This document shows, one piece after another, positions 1 through 10,010 of a stretch of DNA of 64,000 nucleotides. Origin of the DNA: Lytechinus variegatus (Eukaryota > Echinodermata > Echinoidea > Temnopleuroida > Toxopneustidae). The notes beneath the pieces are model-generated. The model was not told the origin of the DNA. It worked only from the letters and a program-made list of their open reading frames with translations, and did not search any database. Positions within the stretch are counted from its first letter, which is position 1. Every line of letters begins with the position of its first letter. The translations under genes and the position numbers were made by a program. The stretch spans positions 50,297,048 through 50,361,047 of the forward strand of contig NC_054741.1 of assembly GCF_018143015.1 (NCBI RefSeq). Reading direction: 5' to 3'.

Positions 1-1055
1 ATCCGTTTAATGGCACTGTCCTTAAAATGTCTCTATTAGGTCAGTATACCTGGCAACTGGGTGCGCTTCCCGCGCTCACTTAGTGACTCAAAATTTTTGC
101 TAGTGCCCCCCCCCCATGCCGTGACCCATGGTACGCCACTGAATACAGTAATATTTAAGCTATTGATGTTTTAAATACATTTTTGAAGTAAGTAAAAGAT
201 GACTACAATTTTTGTTACTGAATTTCCAACAGAAAAATTAATATTTCCCCCTAAATTAGTCAATCACAGAAATTCAATGCCTAAAAAACCCAAATAAAAG
301 TAAGTTGGCATTTTATGAAATTTATACCTAATATATGTACATATACAGGGTAGTTTGAGTCTTGTCAATCTGGGGGGGTAGAAGAATTTGCACACTGGAA
401 GAAATGGACATCATCTATGGGGTTTCAAAGCTTAAAATTTGAGGTCTTACATGTACATGCACGTGTTGTGTAACATCATAATAAAAATAGTCTTGAATGA
501 TATGGCGTGGCCCTGTCTTGTTTATGGATTTATCATATAAATTTTGAGGGGGCATTGATAGGGTTAAGGTTTGCTAGCTGATTATCTTATACTGTTCAAA
601 GGTAATTTTCTTCATCTTTATTAAGAACAAAGTTTCACTGGCTTTTGTGTGTAACCCAAGAGTCCATACATGCATGTCAGTTTTACAGTCTATTTGTAAA
701 ATATTATGCTTGTGCAACACTTCTATTTCATTCAAGTACTACCATACTAATACATGTACATGAGCTTATTTTAAATAGTGTTTCTTTCCCTCTCCAAAAA
801 GTGAGCACAACACTCAGATATGTTTGTTAAAATGAGAATATTATTAGTAAAATATGGATTGATGTGCATAATTGTACAAGGAGGAAAGGGACATGACAAA
901 GTGATGGAGAATAATTGGGGGAAAGAGAAAGAGAAGAAAAGGAGTGGTGTTGAGAAAGAGTTTGAGTTAGTTAGAAGAAAATAATACAAAACCTATGAAA
1001 TACAAAAAGTAAGAAAAAAAAACATTTATCTAAAAACACATCCATGCAAATCTAC
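1..1055. other. Intergenic DNA, nothing recognised
   Basis: AT-rich sequence with a short C run near 107. Only short open frames occur, none with recognisable domains or splice context. I see no gene or complete transposon. Confidence 0.5.
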
Positions 1056-1065
1056 AACACACAAG

Positions 1066-1165
1066 TCTATGAGTGTTTTAAAACACGTTTTTTTGGTAAA
1101 AAATACGGGTGTTTTAAAACGCGTTTTAAAACACGTTTTAAAACACATCCTTTAAAACGTGCCAA
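1066..1165. repeat. Short palindromic GTTTTAAAAC repeats
   Basis: The motif GTTTTAAAAC, with ACG or GCG spacers, recurs several times within about 100 bases (near 1075, 1112, 1124, 1136 and 1151). Each copy is a self-complementary TTTTAAAA core. The run directly precedes a truncated MITE and may be its altered 5' part. Confidence 0.6.
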
Positions 1166-1601
1166 ACCTGTTAGGTGGGCTGATGATTTCACATCCCCAC
1201 TTTTCTTTTTCTTATGTTATTACGTGAAATAATTAATGTTTCAAGTTTTCATACATGTGTAAATGATGTGTCTCCATTATGATGAAACAAGTTTCGGGAA
1301 TAAATAACTAATGCACTTATTCAATTGTCAATCCAATTGTTTTAGTCTTTGGTATAATGTTTTGTAATAAACCTAATTTCATTTAAAAAAAACAAAAAGA
1401 ACAAGTGGGGATATAACATCATCAGCCCACCTAATGAATATTCATGAAGACATGCCTAGAACGGTTTCACCAGAAAATGCAAATCTTTAAAATTCAATAA
1501 CTTTGTTATTTATTAACCGATTTTGATCAACTTTTCAGCACTTGTGAAATTTACTCTATTTATTGAGATATAAATATCTCAAGCCTGGACCATCCCTTTA
1601 A
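1166..1601 (+). mobile_element. TTAA-type MITE, 5'-truncated copy
   Basis: This matches the inner and right part of the complete element at 32213-32798. Both contain an inner inverted pair, AGGTGGGCTGA near 1171 and its complement TCAGCCCACCT near 1422, and both end in a GGACCAT-(C/A)CCTTTAA terminus (here GGACCATCCCTTTAA, 1587-1601). The left terminal repeat is missing or rearranged, so this is a partial non-autonomous copy with no coding capacity. Confidence 0.75.
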
Positions 1602-2203
1602 TCGTAATCGTAAAGATCTTATCTTATCAGATCAGTTCAGTCAGTGCAATCGTATTAATGATCGTAGAAAAAATTGTAATGGTTCAAAAATTGTCGCGAT
1701 CAATATCAAACGAAAGGCCGATTGTGGCGGTCGTATAAAGGATCGGGCGACAGTAGGAACGACGTATAAATAAACATGCTTACATCCAGCATTTCCTTTC
1801 TTTATTTACCCTTTTCGTTAATACATTTTTAGTCTTTTCTCTCTTGTAATCAAAGCTTTAGTAACACAGATCAAAGTGAAACTAAACTATTTGTTTCTGG
1901 AGGCAGTGCCTTTGGGAGAGAGAGGGACTCCCCCATTTGATTTCCCAATTTATGATTAAAAGTCCATTATTGCACTCTGTTGAAAAAGAAACTAGTCTAT
2001 ATCTATTTGTAATTCCTGATTAGCATATGACATACATGAACTTTTACAAGTCTTTTGTATGTCTACGGATTATAAATAAGCTTCCCAGGTTCCCATAACG
2101 CAAAGGTTGGTAATTTTATCGTACGCTTAATTTTACGATTAAAAATAATGAACATTTTAAAGTAAATGCTAGCGATCTTAATAAAAAAAATATCCTACGA
2201 TGA
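1602..2203. other. Intergenic DNA, nothing recognised
   Basis: AT-rich sequence with scattered ATCGTAA-like words, for example near 1600 and 2118. No gene or defined repeat boundary is visible. It forms the left flank of the hAT-like element that starts at 2212. Confidence 0.45.
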
Positions 2204-2211
2204 TTGTAAAG

Positions 2212-3771
2212 CAGGGTGACCAGATATCACAAAATTAAATACGGGACAATCGATAAAAATATCAACAAAGAAGGCTACACAGTGTAAGACTTGTGGAAAA
2301 AATCTAATGAATTGGCAGAAAGGAGGGTGAACGAAAGAATGAAGGAAAAAGGAAGACAAGAGGAAAGACGAAAGAAAAAAGATGAATTGAGGAGAAAGAA
2401 AGAAAAAGTGAAGGGGAAAATGAAGGAAAACAATAAAAAAGAATAAAGAAAGTTAAGAATAAAAGAAGGATAAAAGAAAGAATAAAAGAGAGAAAAAAAA
2501 TCCGTCATTCTTTGAATTGAATATAGAAAGAAATAAAAAGAAAGGAAGGGAAGATGAATAAAAGTGTGAAAGACAAAATAAAGGAGAGAAAGAAAAAAAA
2601 ATAATAAAAAAGGAGGAGGAAAGAAAGAATGAAGGAAAGAAAAAGGTTTCCTTCATTGTTTGAAAGACAGAATCAAACAAAGAAAGAAGAAAAACCGGAA
2701 GGGTGAAGGAAGGAACGAAGCGGAAGGGAGGGAGGTAAAGAAAGAATTAGAAGGAAAAATAAAATAAAGAATGAAGTAAAGAGAGGGAGGAAAGAATGAA
2801 GGGATAAGAGATTGAAAAAAGGAAGAAATAATGGAAGGAGAGGAAGAACGAAAAGAAAAAGTAGAGGGAGAAGGAAACAAAGAAAAGTTTAAGGAAAGAT
2901 AGAATGAAGGATAAAAAAGGAAGTTTTATAAAGAAGGCAGGTAAGAGAAAGAAGGAAAGAAAGAAAAGAAAGGATTAGGAAAGAATGGGAAATAAAGATA
3001 GATGGTACAAAAAAATGGGCAAGCAGAAAGGACAAAAGGATGAAGAAAGAAGGATAGAAAAGAAAGAAATAGAAAGAAAGTTCAAACTTCAAGCAAACAA
3101 TTAAACAATCCAATCATCTAACAATAATCAAAATGATATTTGATGTTTTTAAATTATATTCTTGAAATTAAAAAAAGCTAAAATGTTTTAGAAATTAAAG
3201 AAATTTCAAAGTGAAACATTGTCAACTAAAAATTAAATGATACGTCGCGACATCATACAAGAAGTCTCAAAACGAAAGCTGAAACAATTAGATCTATTCA
3301 TGAAAACTCAATAAATTGTTCCTCCGATTGCATCTCCAAATTAGTAACCTGAGAATCCATAACATAAGTATACAAATTTCCCACCGATTTTGTGATTATT
3401 TTGGTAGAAAAATGTTTATGATGCATGACTTGTTTGCACGATTGAGAATCTGCTCCGATCCTATACATGCCTAGCTAGTAGCCTGCCACACACAGGCAAG
3501 AGGCCAGTTCGCTTAATTGCATTGTATTAGGTTAGCAAGAAAATCATCGAAGAACTTGCAAAAGTCTAGCTATCGATTTTATTGTTGTCTCTGCTTCGTC
3601 ATCTGTTGGCTTTTTGCTGAAAATTCGTCACTTTTAAATGTATCATCTACATTTTGTTCAATATTCTGAAATACGGGACAAATGGCGTCCCGGAAGGGTT
3701 TGTCGGGACGCCGGGACAAAGGAACAAAATACGGGATGACCCCGGGAAATACGGGACGTCTAGTCACCCTG
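2212..3771. mobile_element. hAT-like non-autonomous transposon, 1.56 kb, 8-bp TSD
   Basis: The left end reads CAGGGTGACCAGATA and the right end CTAGTCACCCTG, an inverted pair of the CAGGGTGACC type known from hAT elements. The 8-bp TTGTAAAG lies immediately outside both ends (2204-2211 and 3772-3779). It fits the usual hAT target pattern with T at position 2 and A at position 7. ATACGGGAC motifs recur near both ends. The interior is mostly a purine-rich tract, and no transposase reading frame is present, so an autonomous relative must have mobilised it. Confidence 0.88.
2300..3092 (+). repeat. Long polypurine tract (GA-rich)
   Basis: About 790 bases are almost entirely A and G on the plus strand (GAAAGAAGG-type words) with rare pyrimidines. 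The long Phe/Ser-rich open frames on the other strand are by-products of this composition. The tract forms the body of the hAT-like element. Confidence 0.85.
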
Positions 3772-3779
3772 TTGTAAAG

Positions 3780-4681
3780 ATTTGTGTTACGGCCTCAGGA
3801 CACCATTTTATACAAGTTGCTATCATAGCAACTCTGGCTGAAATATCACCTTTCATTGGTAGAGCCAGTCAAAAAGCAAAATTTCCTCTGTTGTCATGGT
3901 AATTGACATTGCAACAAGACTTGCTTTCATAGCAGTTTTTTTATGGAAATGGGGGTCCAGATTATAAAAACTATTAATGATTTTAAAGAATTTTCATTAT
4001 TTTGTTCCAGTGCCTTATTAATATCACCCAGTATACCATTTACCCTTTTGATCTCTTTTAACAGACATCAAGCGATACCATGTAAAATAAACAAAACGTA
4101 AACATCATCAATAAAGCAAAAACACACACCATTCATACAGCTTTGATTCTGATTTACCCATGGGTGGTAGATTTACTCATCATGGAAGTGATATTCAGTT
4201 CTGTTCATTTTTTTCGTCACTTAAGAAAAAAGTATCTCACCAAATTATACATGTCGATAGTTGCCCCCTAGCAGGGGTTGACAAATCTTTATCTAAATCG
4301 TAATTTATATGTATTATTCTATGGTCATGATAAAGAATAGCAGTCGTAGTTGTAATACAGGTGATAAGAAGATGAATATGGGAGGTCATAGGGGTTAAGT
4401 TCAGTCACACCAACGATACCAATTTTAGACCGATCGAGGACATTACATTATCCTGAACGACGTAGATTGGTCTGGTTTGGTTTCGTTGGTGTAAATAAGG
4501 CATCACCTCTTGTCCTCAGATTGAATTTTCATTCCCCCCCCCCCTTCATCTCGTTGAAGAAATTGGGCCCATCATAGGCCTAAATGAAAACAGAAAAGAT
4601 ACCCAAAATGTGCTGCCGTTTGCGGTAAACTTTGTAATTTCTACGAAATCATTGAAGGTAATCAAAAATTATTTTTCATGA
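3780..4681. other. Intergenic DNA, nothing recognised
   Basis: No gene-like frame. It contains a poly-C run at about 4534-4545. The sequence is otherwise unremarkable. Confidence 0.45.
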
Positions 4682-4683
4682 TA

Positions 4684-4905
4684 CACAGCAAAAACTGTGG
4701 TGCTATCCGGTGTACATAAAGGACCACACCAGTTAAATTGACATTGTTAGTTTAACACCTATAGGTGTTTTTACAACTACTTTCGTTGTTACATTTACAC
4801 TTATTGGTGTTATATTCAATCTCTAGGGTGTAATTTTAACACCCCAGGGTGTGGTCCTCTGTAGACACCAACTGGTGTCAGTTTTAACACCACAATTTTA
4901 CAGTG
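4684..4905. mobile_element. Small TA-flanked MITE with ACACC/GGTGT motifs
   Basis: Ends CACAGCAAAAACTGTGGTG and CACCACAATTTTACAGTG form an imperfect inverted pair flanked by TA on both sides (4682-4683, 4906-4907), as for Tc1/mariner-type MITEs. Short GGTGT/ACACC words recur inside. The element lies at the start of a local duplication, and a copy without the left end lies at about 6100-6265. Confidence 0.6.
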
Positions 4906-6884
4906 TACAATGTATGCACCACAGGAAGGTGTTGTTAGAGGACCGCGTAAAGTGTGGTGTCAAGTTCAACTTCAGCACCTATTGGTGATATTAATATTAT
5001 TATGTTTGTTGTATCAACGCAACGTGATGTTGATGAGTGGTGCATTTTTACACTTGCTTTGTGCGGTCTTCACAACACAGTCTAGTGTTCCATATAACAC
5101 CGTAATTGAACAAAAACAGAATGTGGTGCAATTGTGGGATGAAACGTACCGATGACGTAATGTCATGAATGTTAAAGGGGAATCCAACCCAAATGAAACC
5201 TTGTTTTTATAAGAAAAAGAAAAATCAGACAAGTTGATAGGTGAAAATTTGAACAACATTGGACAAATAACAAGAAAATTATGATTTTTTAAAGTTGTAA
5301 ATATTGGTAATCACTATACCCATGGAGACTTCAAATTGGCCGCTTATGTGATGTCATAGTGATGTAAGGCAAGGACTACTCTTCCATGTACTCCAATACA
5401 TATTATGGCTAAAATGTCATTTTTCCCAAAAGTTTTATTTCAAATTATATTTTTCTTTCATGAGGACATTAAACAATATACTACCTGGGTTATATTTAGA
5501 TTACTGCCCCAGGGGAATGGGTACTTAGGAGAAAACCACAAATCCCTGATAATAAAGTACATGGCCTATGGGAAAGTTGTCCTTGCCCCTTGTCATAATT
5601 TACTTACCCAGTTGCCAATTTGAAATCTACATGGTATTAGTGATCTCAATTTTAAAGCAGCTATATTTTTCTTATTGCTTGTCCGATTTCTTTCAAACTT
5701 TCACCATTCTGTTTAATTCATTTTTCTCCTTCCCAACACAACATTCTATGGCCAAGGCTGGATTCCCCTTTAAAGTGTATACGCATGTATCTACACGTAA
5801 ATTATTAGTTCGTCCAATAGCAAACATTTTGATGAATATCTTCTGTTAACGATAGAGGACCAAAGTTTAATCTTAAGACAACTTCCTCAAAGATAATGAA
5901 AGAGACGTTATTGCTAGGTTGTATTGAATCAGGAAATACGTGATGCATTAACAATAATTACAATCTAAATAAAACAAAAATACTAAAGATATAGAAACAA
6001 ACTCTTTATGGATGTAATACAAACTTATTTGAAAAAAATATACACTTTTAAAATTCTATTTACAACGCAATATCTCTTTAGGTCTAACAGTAAAAAAATT
6101 TACATTGTTAGTTTAACACCTATATGTGTTTTACAATTACTTTCGTTGTTACATTTACACTTATTGGTGTTATATTCAATCTCTAGGGTGTAATTTTAAC
6201 ACCCCAGGGTGTGGTCCTCTGTAGACACCAACTGGTGTCAGTTTTAACACCACAGTTTTATAGTGTACAATGCATGCACCACAGGAAGGTGTTGTTAGAG
6301 GACCGCGTAAAGTGTGGTGTCAAGTTCAACTTCAGCACCTACTGGTGATATTAATATTATTATGTTTGTTGTATCAACGCAACGTGATGTTGATGAGTCA
6401 ATGGTGCATTTTTACACTTGCTTTGTGCGGTCTTCACAACACAGTCTAGTTTTCCATATAACACCGTAATTGAACAAAAACAGAATGTGGTGCAATTGTG
6501 GGATGAAACGTACCAATGACGTAATGTCATGAATGTTAGTGTATACGCATGTATCTACACGTAAATTATTAGTTCGTCCAATAGCAAACATTTTGATGAA
6601 TATCGTTTGTTAACGATAGAGGACCAAAGTTTAATGTTAAGACAACTCCCTCAAAGATTGCCAAATATCAGGTTTATTATGAAAGAGACTTTATTTGCAA
6701 GGTTGTATTTAATCAGGAAATACATGATGCATTAACAATAATGACAATCTAAATAAAACAAAAATAGTAAAGATATAGAAACAACCTCTTTATGGATGCA
6801 ATACAAACTTATTTGAAAAAATATACACTTTTAACATTTTATTTACAACGAAATATCTCTTTAGGTCTAACAGTAAAAATGTCT
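4741..6884 (+). repeat. Local tandem duplication, two units
   Basis: Unit 1 (about 4741-6099) and unit 2 (about 6100-6884) match closely along their length. Both start ACATTGTTAGTTTAACACC and end at TAGGTCTAACAGTAAAAA. The length difference is mainly a 0.6 kb MITE present only in unit 1 at 5176-5769. Point differences and small indels show that the units have diverged somewhat. No gene lies in either unit. Confidence 0.85.
5176..5769. mobile_element. TTAA-flanked MITE (AGGGGAATCC ends)
   Basis: Terminal inverted repeats AGGGGAATCCAACCC and GGCTGGATTCCCCT are flanked on both sides by TTAA (5172-5175 and 5770-5773), the target of piggyBac-like and Kolobok-like transposases. The matching place in the second duplication unit (about 6531-6541, GAATGTTAGTG) lacks the insert. 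The 594 bp interior has no credible coding frame. Confidence 0.85.
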
Positions 6885-7428
6885 TACTTCCATAAGGGGA
6901 TTGAATAAATGAATAATGATATTTCAAATGCCCTTATTTTTTGAAACTCGACAATGAAAAATGATCTTTCAACAGTGTCCGGTCTAGTAGTCTGAAAAAT
7001 ATGGAATGATCTTCCTGAAAATATAAAAATAGTCCTTGTCAACATCTAGCTTCTAGTTTAAACAAAATATACCTACATCTGAATCTCTATCTGCCTATAT
7101 ATTTTTTTTATAATTACCTTGTTTTATTAAGTGCGTTACAAATTCTACAATACACAAAACACGTGCATTTGTTGTTGCATTCCTCTGTAATATAAAAGCC
7201 TGCTTTTATTATTGTTTATACATGTTTTATCGTGATAATTCATTCCGTTCTCCCACTTACTATAGCTTCTCTGTAGATCTTTTATTTTGTATTCCCTTCA
7301 TCTCAAATACGTCACCTCCTTCATAAGTGCAACTAAGCATGTTCTGGTTGAATCATATTTAAACAAAACTTTGGATAAAGTGGTCACGTTACAAAATGTA
7401 CATCCTTTCGATAATAGACATATGATAC
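6885..7428. other. Downstream flank of the Toll-like receptor gene
   Basis: AT-rich DNA that would hold the 3' untranslated region of the minus-strand receptor gene. No other gene is visible. Confidence 0.5.
7281..7286 (-). promoter_or_regulatory. Candidate polyadenylation signal of the TLR gene
   Basis: On the minus strand this hexamer reads AATAAA, about 143 bases past the receptor stop codon. It is a plausible but unproven poly(A) signal, and similar words occur nearby in this AT-rich flank. Confidence 0.35.
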
Positions 7429-9576
7429 TTATTTAGGTGGTACCAGGTGATTGCATCTGAGATTAATCGTCAGATCCTTGACCAATTCCTCCCAGAAGTA
7501 ATATTGTCCTCTTTCATCGTCTGGCCAAACCAGATATGGCCTATGATCACTGAGAAACAATCTGATTAGGAAAGGAAGTTCTTCCTCTGCGATATCTTCC
7601 ACAAATACAATAATCATCTTCTCTGTACCGACATCGTTGACGTGATCAAGGACAGTTCGGAACTTCATGAGGAACCACTGATCCCGTAACGCATCACGAC
7701 TGATCACACAAATTGTCTTGAAACTTTGTTCTGTGGCGTAATGGACAGCGTCGAGATAGTACATGCCAAGCATGAGCTCCTCATCGCCACATACGATTCG
7801 ATTGAAATCTGGCAGTCGTTCTACCAGAGCTGGTCGTAAATGTTGATCCACCCACTCATCGTCTGCTTCGTGTAGCATGACGGCGAGGTCGTATTGGTAT
7901 TCTTCTCGGTCGGCGTCGTCGTGTATCTCTTCATATCCAACAAAACAGAGCTTAAGAAGGAACAGGCGATATCGGATCCACCATCTCTGATAGTAGATCA
8001 AACCAAGAGTAAGGATGACCACCATAGCTACAACGGTTAAAGAACTGTACAGGACGATGTTTGCATCACAATCGCCTGTAGGATCGAAAGTGATTAATTG
8101 CTTGCCCCTAAATGGTTCGAGGGTAGCTTTACTGTCGAGACACGTAGTATCTCTTGATTCTACAATTTCCACTGATGTCCCTTTCAACCAGCTAGGAAGC
8201 CATTTTAGATCACAATTACAAACGAACGGATTGTGAAATAAATCAGCCTCAATTAGACTTGATAGTGGTTCAAATGTGCTACGGTTCAGTCCTAATAAAC
8301 CATTTTCAGAAGCATCAAGATATACAAGACGAGACAAGTATTTAAACACATTTACATCGAGGTATGTCAATTCATTTCCCAACAAAAATAGATATTGTAA
8401 CTCATATAATTCATCGAATAAACCACTGGGAATAATTGTAAGGTGATTGTTTTGCAAACCCAACAGTGCAAGTTTTTTAAGATCAGCAAATAAACCTATT
8501 TCTAACACAAAAAGCGAGCAGCTATCCAAACGTAAATTCTGTAAACTATATAAGTTTTGGAAGAAACCAAGCGGGAGAGTATTCAATATATTACTTGAAA
8601 GATCAAGCTGTGATAGATTTTGTAAACCAAAGAATGTAGATTTGTTGGTAGATGAATCCCATAGGTTTTCTAACGTCAATATATTGTCTTGTAGATTGAG
8701 TGTTTCTAAAGAGGGCGCTTTATTTCCCAGATTACCAGGTCGAATCAAATTTTCAGGGCAATATGATGACTGTAAGATTAAAGTAGTGAGGAAAGGAAGG
8801 TAAGGAAAATGAAAATTCAAAATTTTCGTATCGGACACATCTAACTCCGTTAAAGAATAGCAATAGACAAAGGTGTCATTTTCAATAAATTGAAGTTTGT
8901 AATTTTCACTCAAGTCTAATTTCCTTAGTGTTTTCAGTCCATAGAAGATCGAGCTGTTGAGCGATCTAAATTCATTGCTTGCCAAGTTTAAATATACGAG
9001 TGAAATGTCCCATGGAGTAGCTTCCTCGTTGAGGGTTACGATTCTGTTGCTATCCAAGGAAAGAGAACGAAGGGCGATCATTCCGTTAAAGATATTTGGA
9101 TCCAGGACTGCCAGATTGTTTGATCCTAGCTGAAGCTGGCAGACACCTTCCAATCCATCTAGACCAGTGTTTCCTATCTCACCAATACTATTCATTTCAA
9201 TGTTCACTTTTTTTAAATCCTTTCCGCTGAGAGGTGAAAAGAATCCTTCGATTGGGTGTATTTCGGCGCCTGTTAAATCGAATTCCTCAATATACATTGA
9301 TAAGCTGATACCTTTCAAGAAATTCTGTATTTGACTACGTGTAACATGCATGATATGTGTATTCATCAAATAAACTTGCTTAACATGCAACGTAGAAATA
9401 ACTGTGGCTTCAATAAATTCTAATGGATTTCTAGATAAATCTAGGGTGTCAAATTGAATGTTTAATACAAACGACCCTCTTGAAATTTCTCGAAAACCAT
9501 TTGAATTCAGATAAACGATGTCAAGGGGATTTGAACTAGTCCAGTTTATTTTTCGTATTTTATTGCTGTTAAGACA
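7429..9576 (-). CDS. Toll-like receptor, LRR-LRRCT-TM-TIR part
   Basis: An open frame of 715 codons follows a TGA at 9577-9579. The first ATG lies well inside it, so it has no start of its own and depends on the upstream part. Leucine-rich repeats run to about 8230 (for example LSQLDLSSNILNTLP and LALLGLQNNHLTIIP). The LRRCT cluster is FVCNCDLKWLPSWLKG plus later cysteines. A membrane segment lies at about 7990-8065 (VVAMVVILTLGLIYY). The TIR begins at about 7900 with box 1 YDLAVMLHEADDEWV and ends with box 3 FWEELVKDL. The box 2 region lacks the classical proline (CGDEELMLGM). TIR domains signal through adaptor TIR contacts such as MyD88; that role is inferred from the family. Confidence 0.95.
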   Translation of the reverse strand, partial: CLNSNKIRKINWTSSNPLDIVYLNSNGFREISRGSFVLNIQFDTLDLSRNPLEFIEATVISTLHVKQVYLMNTHIMHVTRSQIQNFLKGISLSMYIEEFDLTGAEIHPIEGFFSPLSGKDLKKVNIEMNSIGEIGNTGLDGLEGVCQLQLGSNNLAVLDPNIFNGMIALRSLSLDSNRIVTLNEEATPWDISLVYLNLASNEFRSLNSSIFYGLKTLRKLDLSENYKLQFIENDTFVYCYSLTELDVSDTKILNFHFPYLPFLTTLILQSSYCPENLIRPGNLGNKAPSLETLNLQDNILTLENLWDSSTNKSTFFGLQNLSQLDLSSNILNTLPLGFFQNLYSLQNLRLDSCSLFVLEIGLFADLKKLALLGLQNNHLTIIPSGLFDELYELQYLFLLGNELTYLDVNVFKYLSRLVYLDASENGLLGLNRSTFEPLSSLIEADLFHNPFVCNCDLKWLPSWLKGTSVEIVESRDTTCLDSKATLEPFRGKQLITFDPTGDCDANIVLYSSLTVVAMVVILTLGLIYYQRWWIRYRLFLLKLCFVGYEEIHDDADREEYQYDLAVMLHEADDEWVDQHLRPALVERLPDFNRIVCGDEELMLGMYYLDAVHYATEQSFKTICVISRDALRDQWFLMKFRTVLDHVNDVGTEKMIIVFVEDIAEEELPFLIRLFLSDHRPYLVWPDDERGQYYFWEELVKDLTINLRCNHLVPPK

Positions 9577-9579
9577 TCA
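9546..9579 (-). other. Frameshift interval in the TLR gene
   Basis: The upstream frame ends in TAA at 9546-9548 and the downstream frame opens after TGA at 9577-9579, so the change of frame lies in these 34 bases. The interval contains a run of five A on the coding strand (GAAAAAT). One extra base there, or loss of two, would join the frames. A homopolymer is a common place for both real slips and consensus errors. Confidence 0.85.
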
Positions 9580-10010
9580 TCCGGGAATGTCTCTAAATTA
9601 GAAGATGCTGCACTGAAATACGTCAAACTTTGAGAACTAAACATTGACTTCTTGAATACAGGTAAATGAGGGTTACTTTCAATCAAAAGTCTGCCCAGAC
9701 TCTTCAGGGGCTTAAAAGCACCTTCATCAATATGGGATATATTGTTACTACTTAGTGTGAGAGCCGAAAGACTTGGATACCTTGCAAATGTCTCATTTTT
9801 AATGGTTGTTATGAGATTGTTATCTAGTTGAAGTTGTCTGAGATCAGGCAGAAGATCGATAGGAACATGCCTGAAGCCCTTGTTAGAACAGAAAGCAGTT
9901 TTTAGACTGAAGTCCTGAGAGCACGACGCTGCATGGATGTCTGTCCTTTGGTGAAGCATTGGAATGATGATTATGGCGAACAACAAGCAGAACTTTGACT
10001 TCGTCGACAT
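9546..10010 (-). CDS. Toll-like receptor, N-terminal part
   Basis: This part has 154 codons. The ATG at 10010 has A at position -3 and is followed by a typical signal peptide (positive residues, then the hydrophobic LLFAIIIIPML, with a break near residue 27). Cysteines in CSQDFSLKTAFCSNKG resemble an LRRNT cap. Leucine-rich repeats follow, for example LRQLQLDNNLITTI and LSALTLSSNNISHID. The frame ends at TAA (9546-9548) after AIKYEK. In another frame the protein continues KINWTSSNPLDIVYLNSN, which restores the leucine-rich repeat register, so this stop is not the natural end. Confidence 0.9.
   Translation of the reverse strand: MSTKSKFCLLFAIIIIPMLHQRTDIHAASCSQDFSLKTAFCSNKGFRHVPIDLLPDLRQLQLDNNLITTIKNETFARYPSLSALTLSSNNISHIDEGAFKPLKSLGRLLIESNPHLPVFKKSMFSSQSLTYFSAASSNLETFPDDVLTAIKYEK

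Larger units (their letters stand above)
7429..10010 (-). pseudogene. Toll-like receptor, single exon, frame broken once
   Basis: The locus encodes a type I membrane pattern-recognition receptor of about 859 residues if one base is missing from the A run at the break. Order: signal peptide, LRRNT-like cysteines, leucine-rich repeats, one LRRCT cysteine cluster, a membrane helix and a cytoplasmic TIR domain. A single LRRCT and no intron fit the vertebrate-type TLRs that are expanded in sea urchins. The first part (154 codons) and second part (open from 9576) are in different frames, and the shift must lie between 9577 and 9546. The rest shows no stop, and the TIR is intact. It is therefore either a very young pseudogene or an assembly error. 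The ligand cannot be read from the sequence. Confidence 0.9.

Noticed and set aside
2275..3113. Several Phe/Ser-rich minus-strand frames that look like membrane proteins
   Set aside because: By-product of the polypurine tract; no stops because of composition.
8447..8803. Plus-strand frame of 118 codons inside the TLR gene
   Set aside because: Antisense shadow of the leucine-rich repeat coding sequence; no domain or start context.
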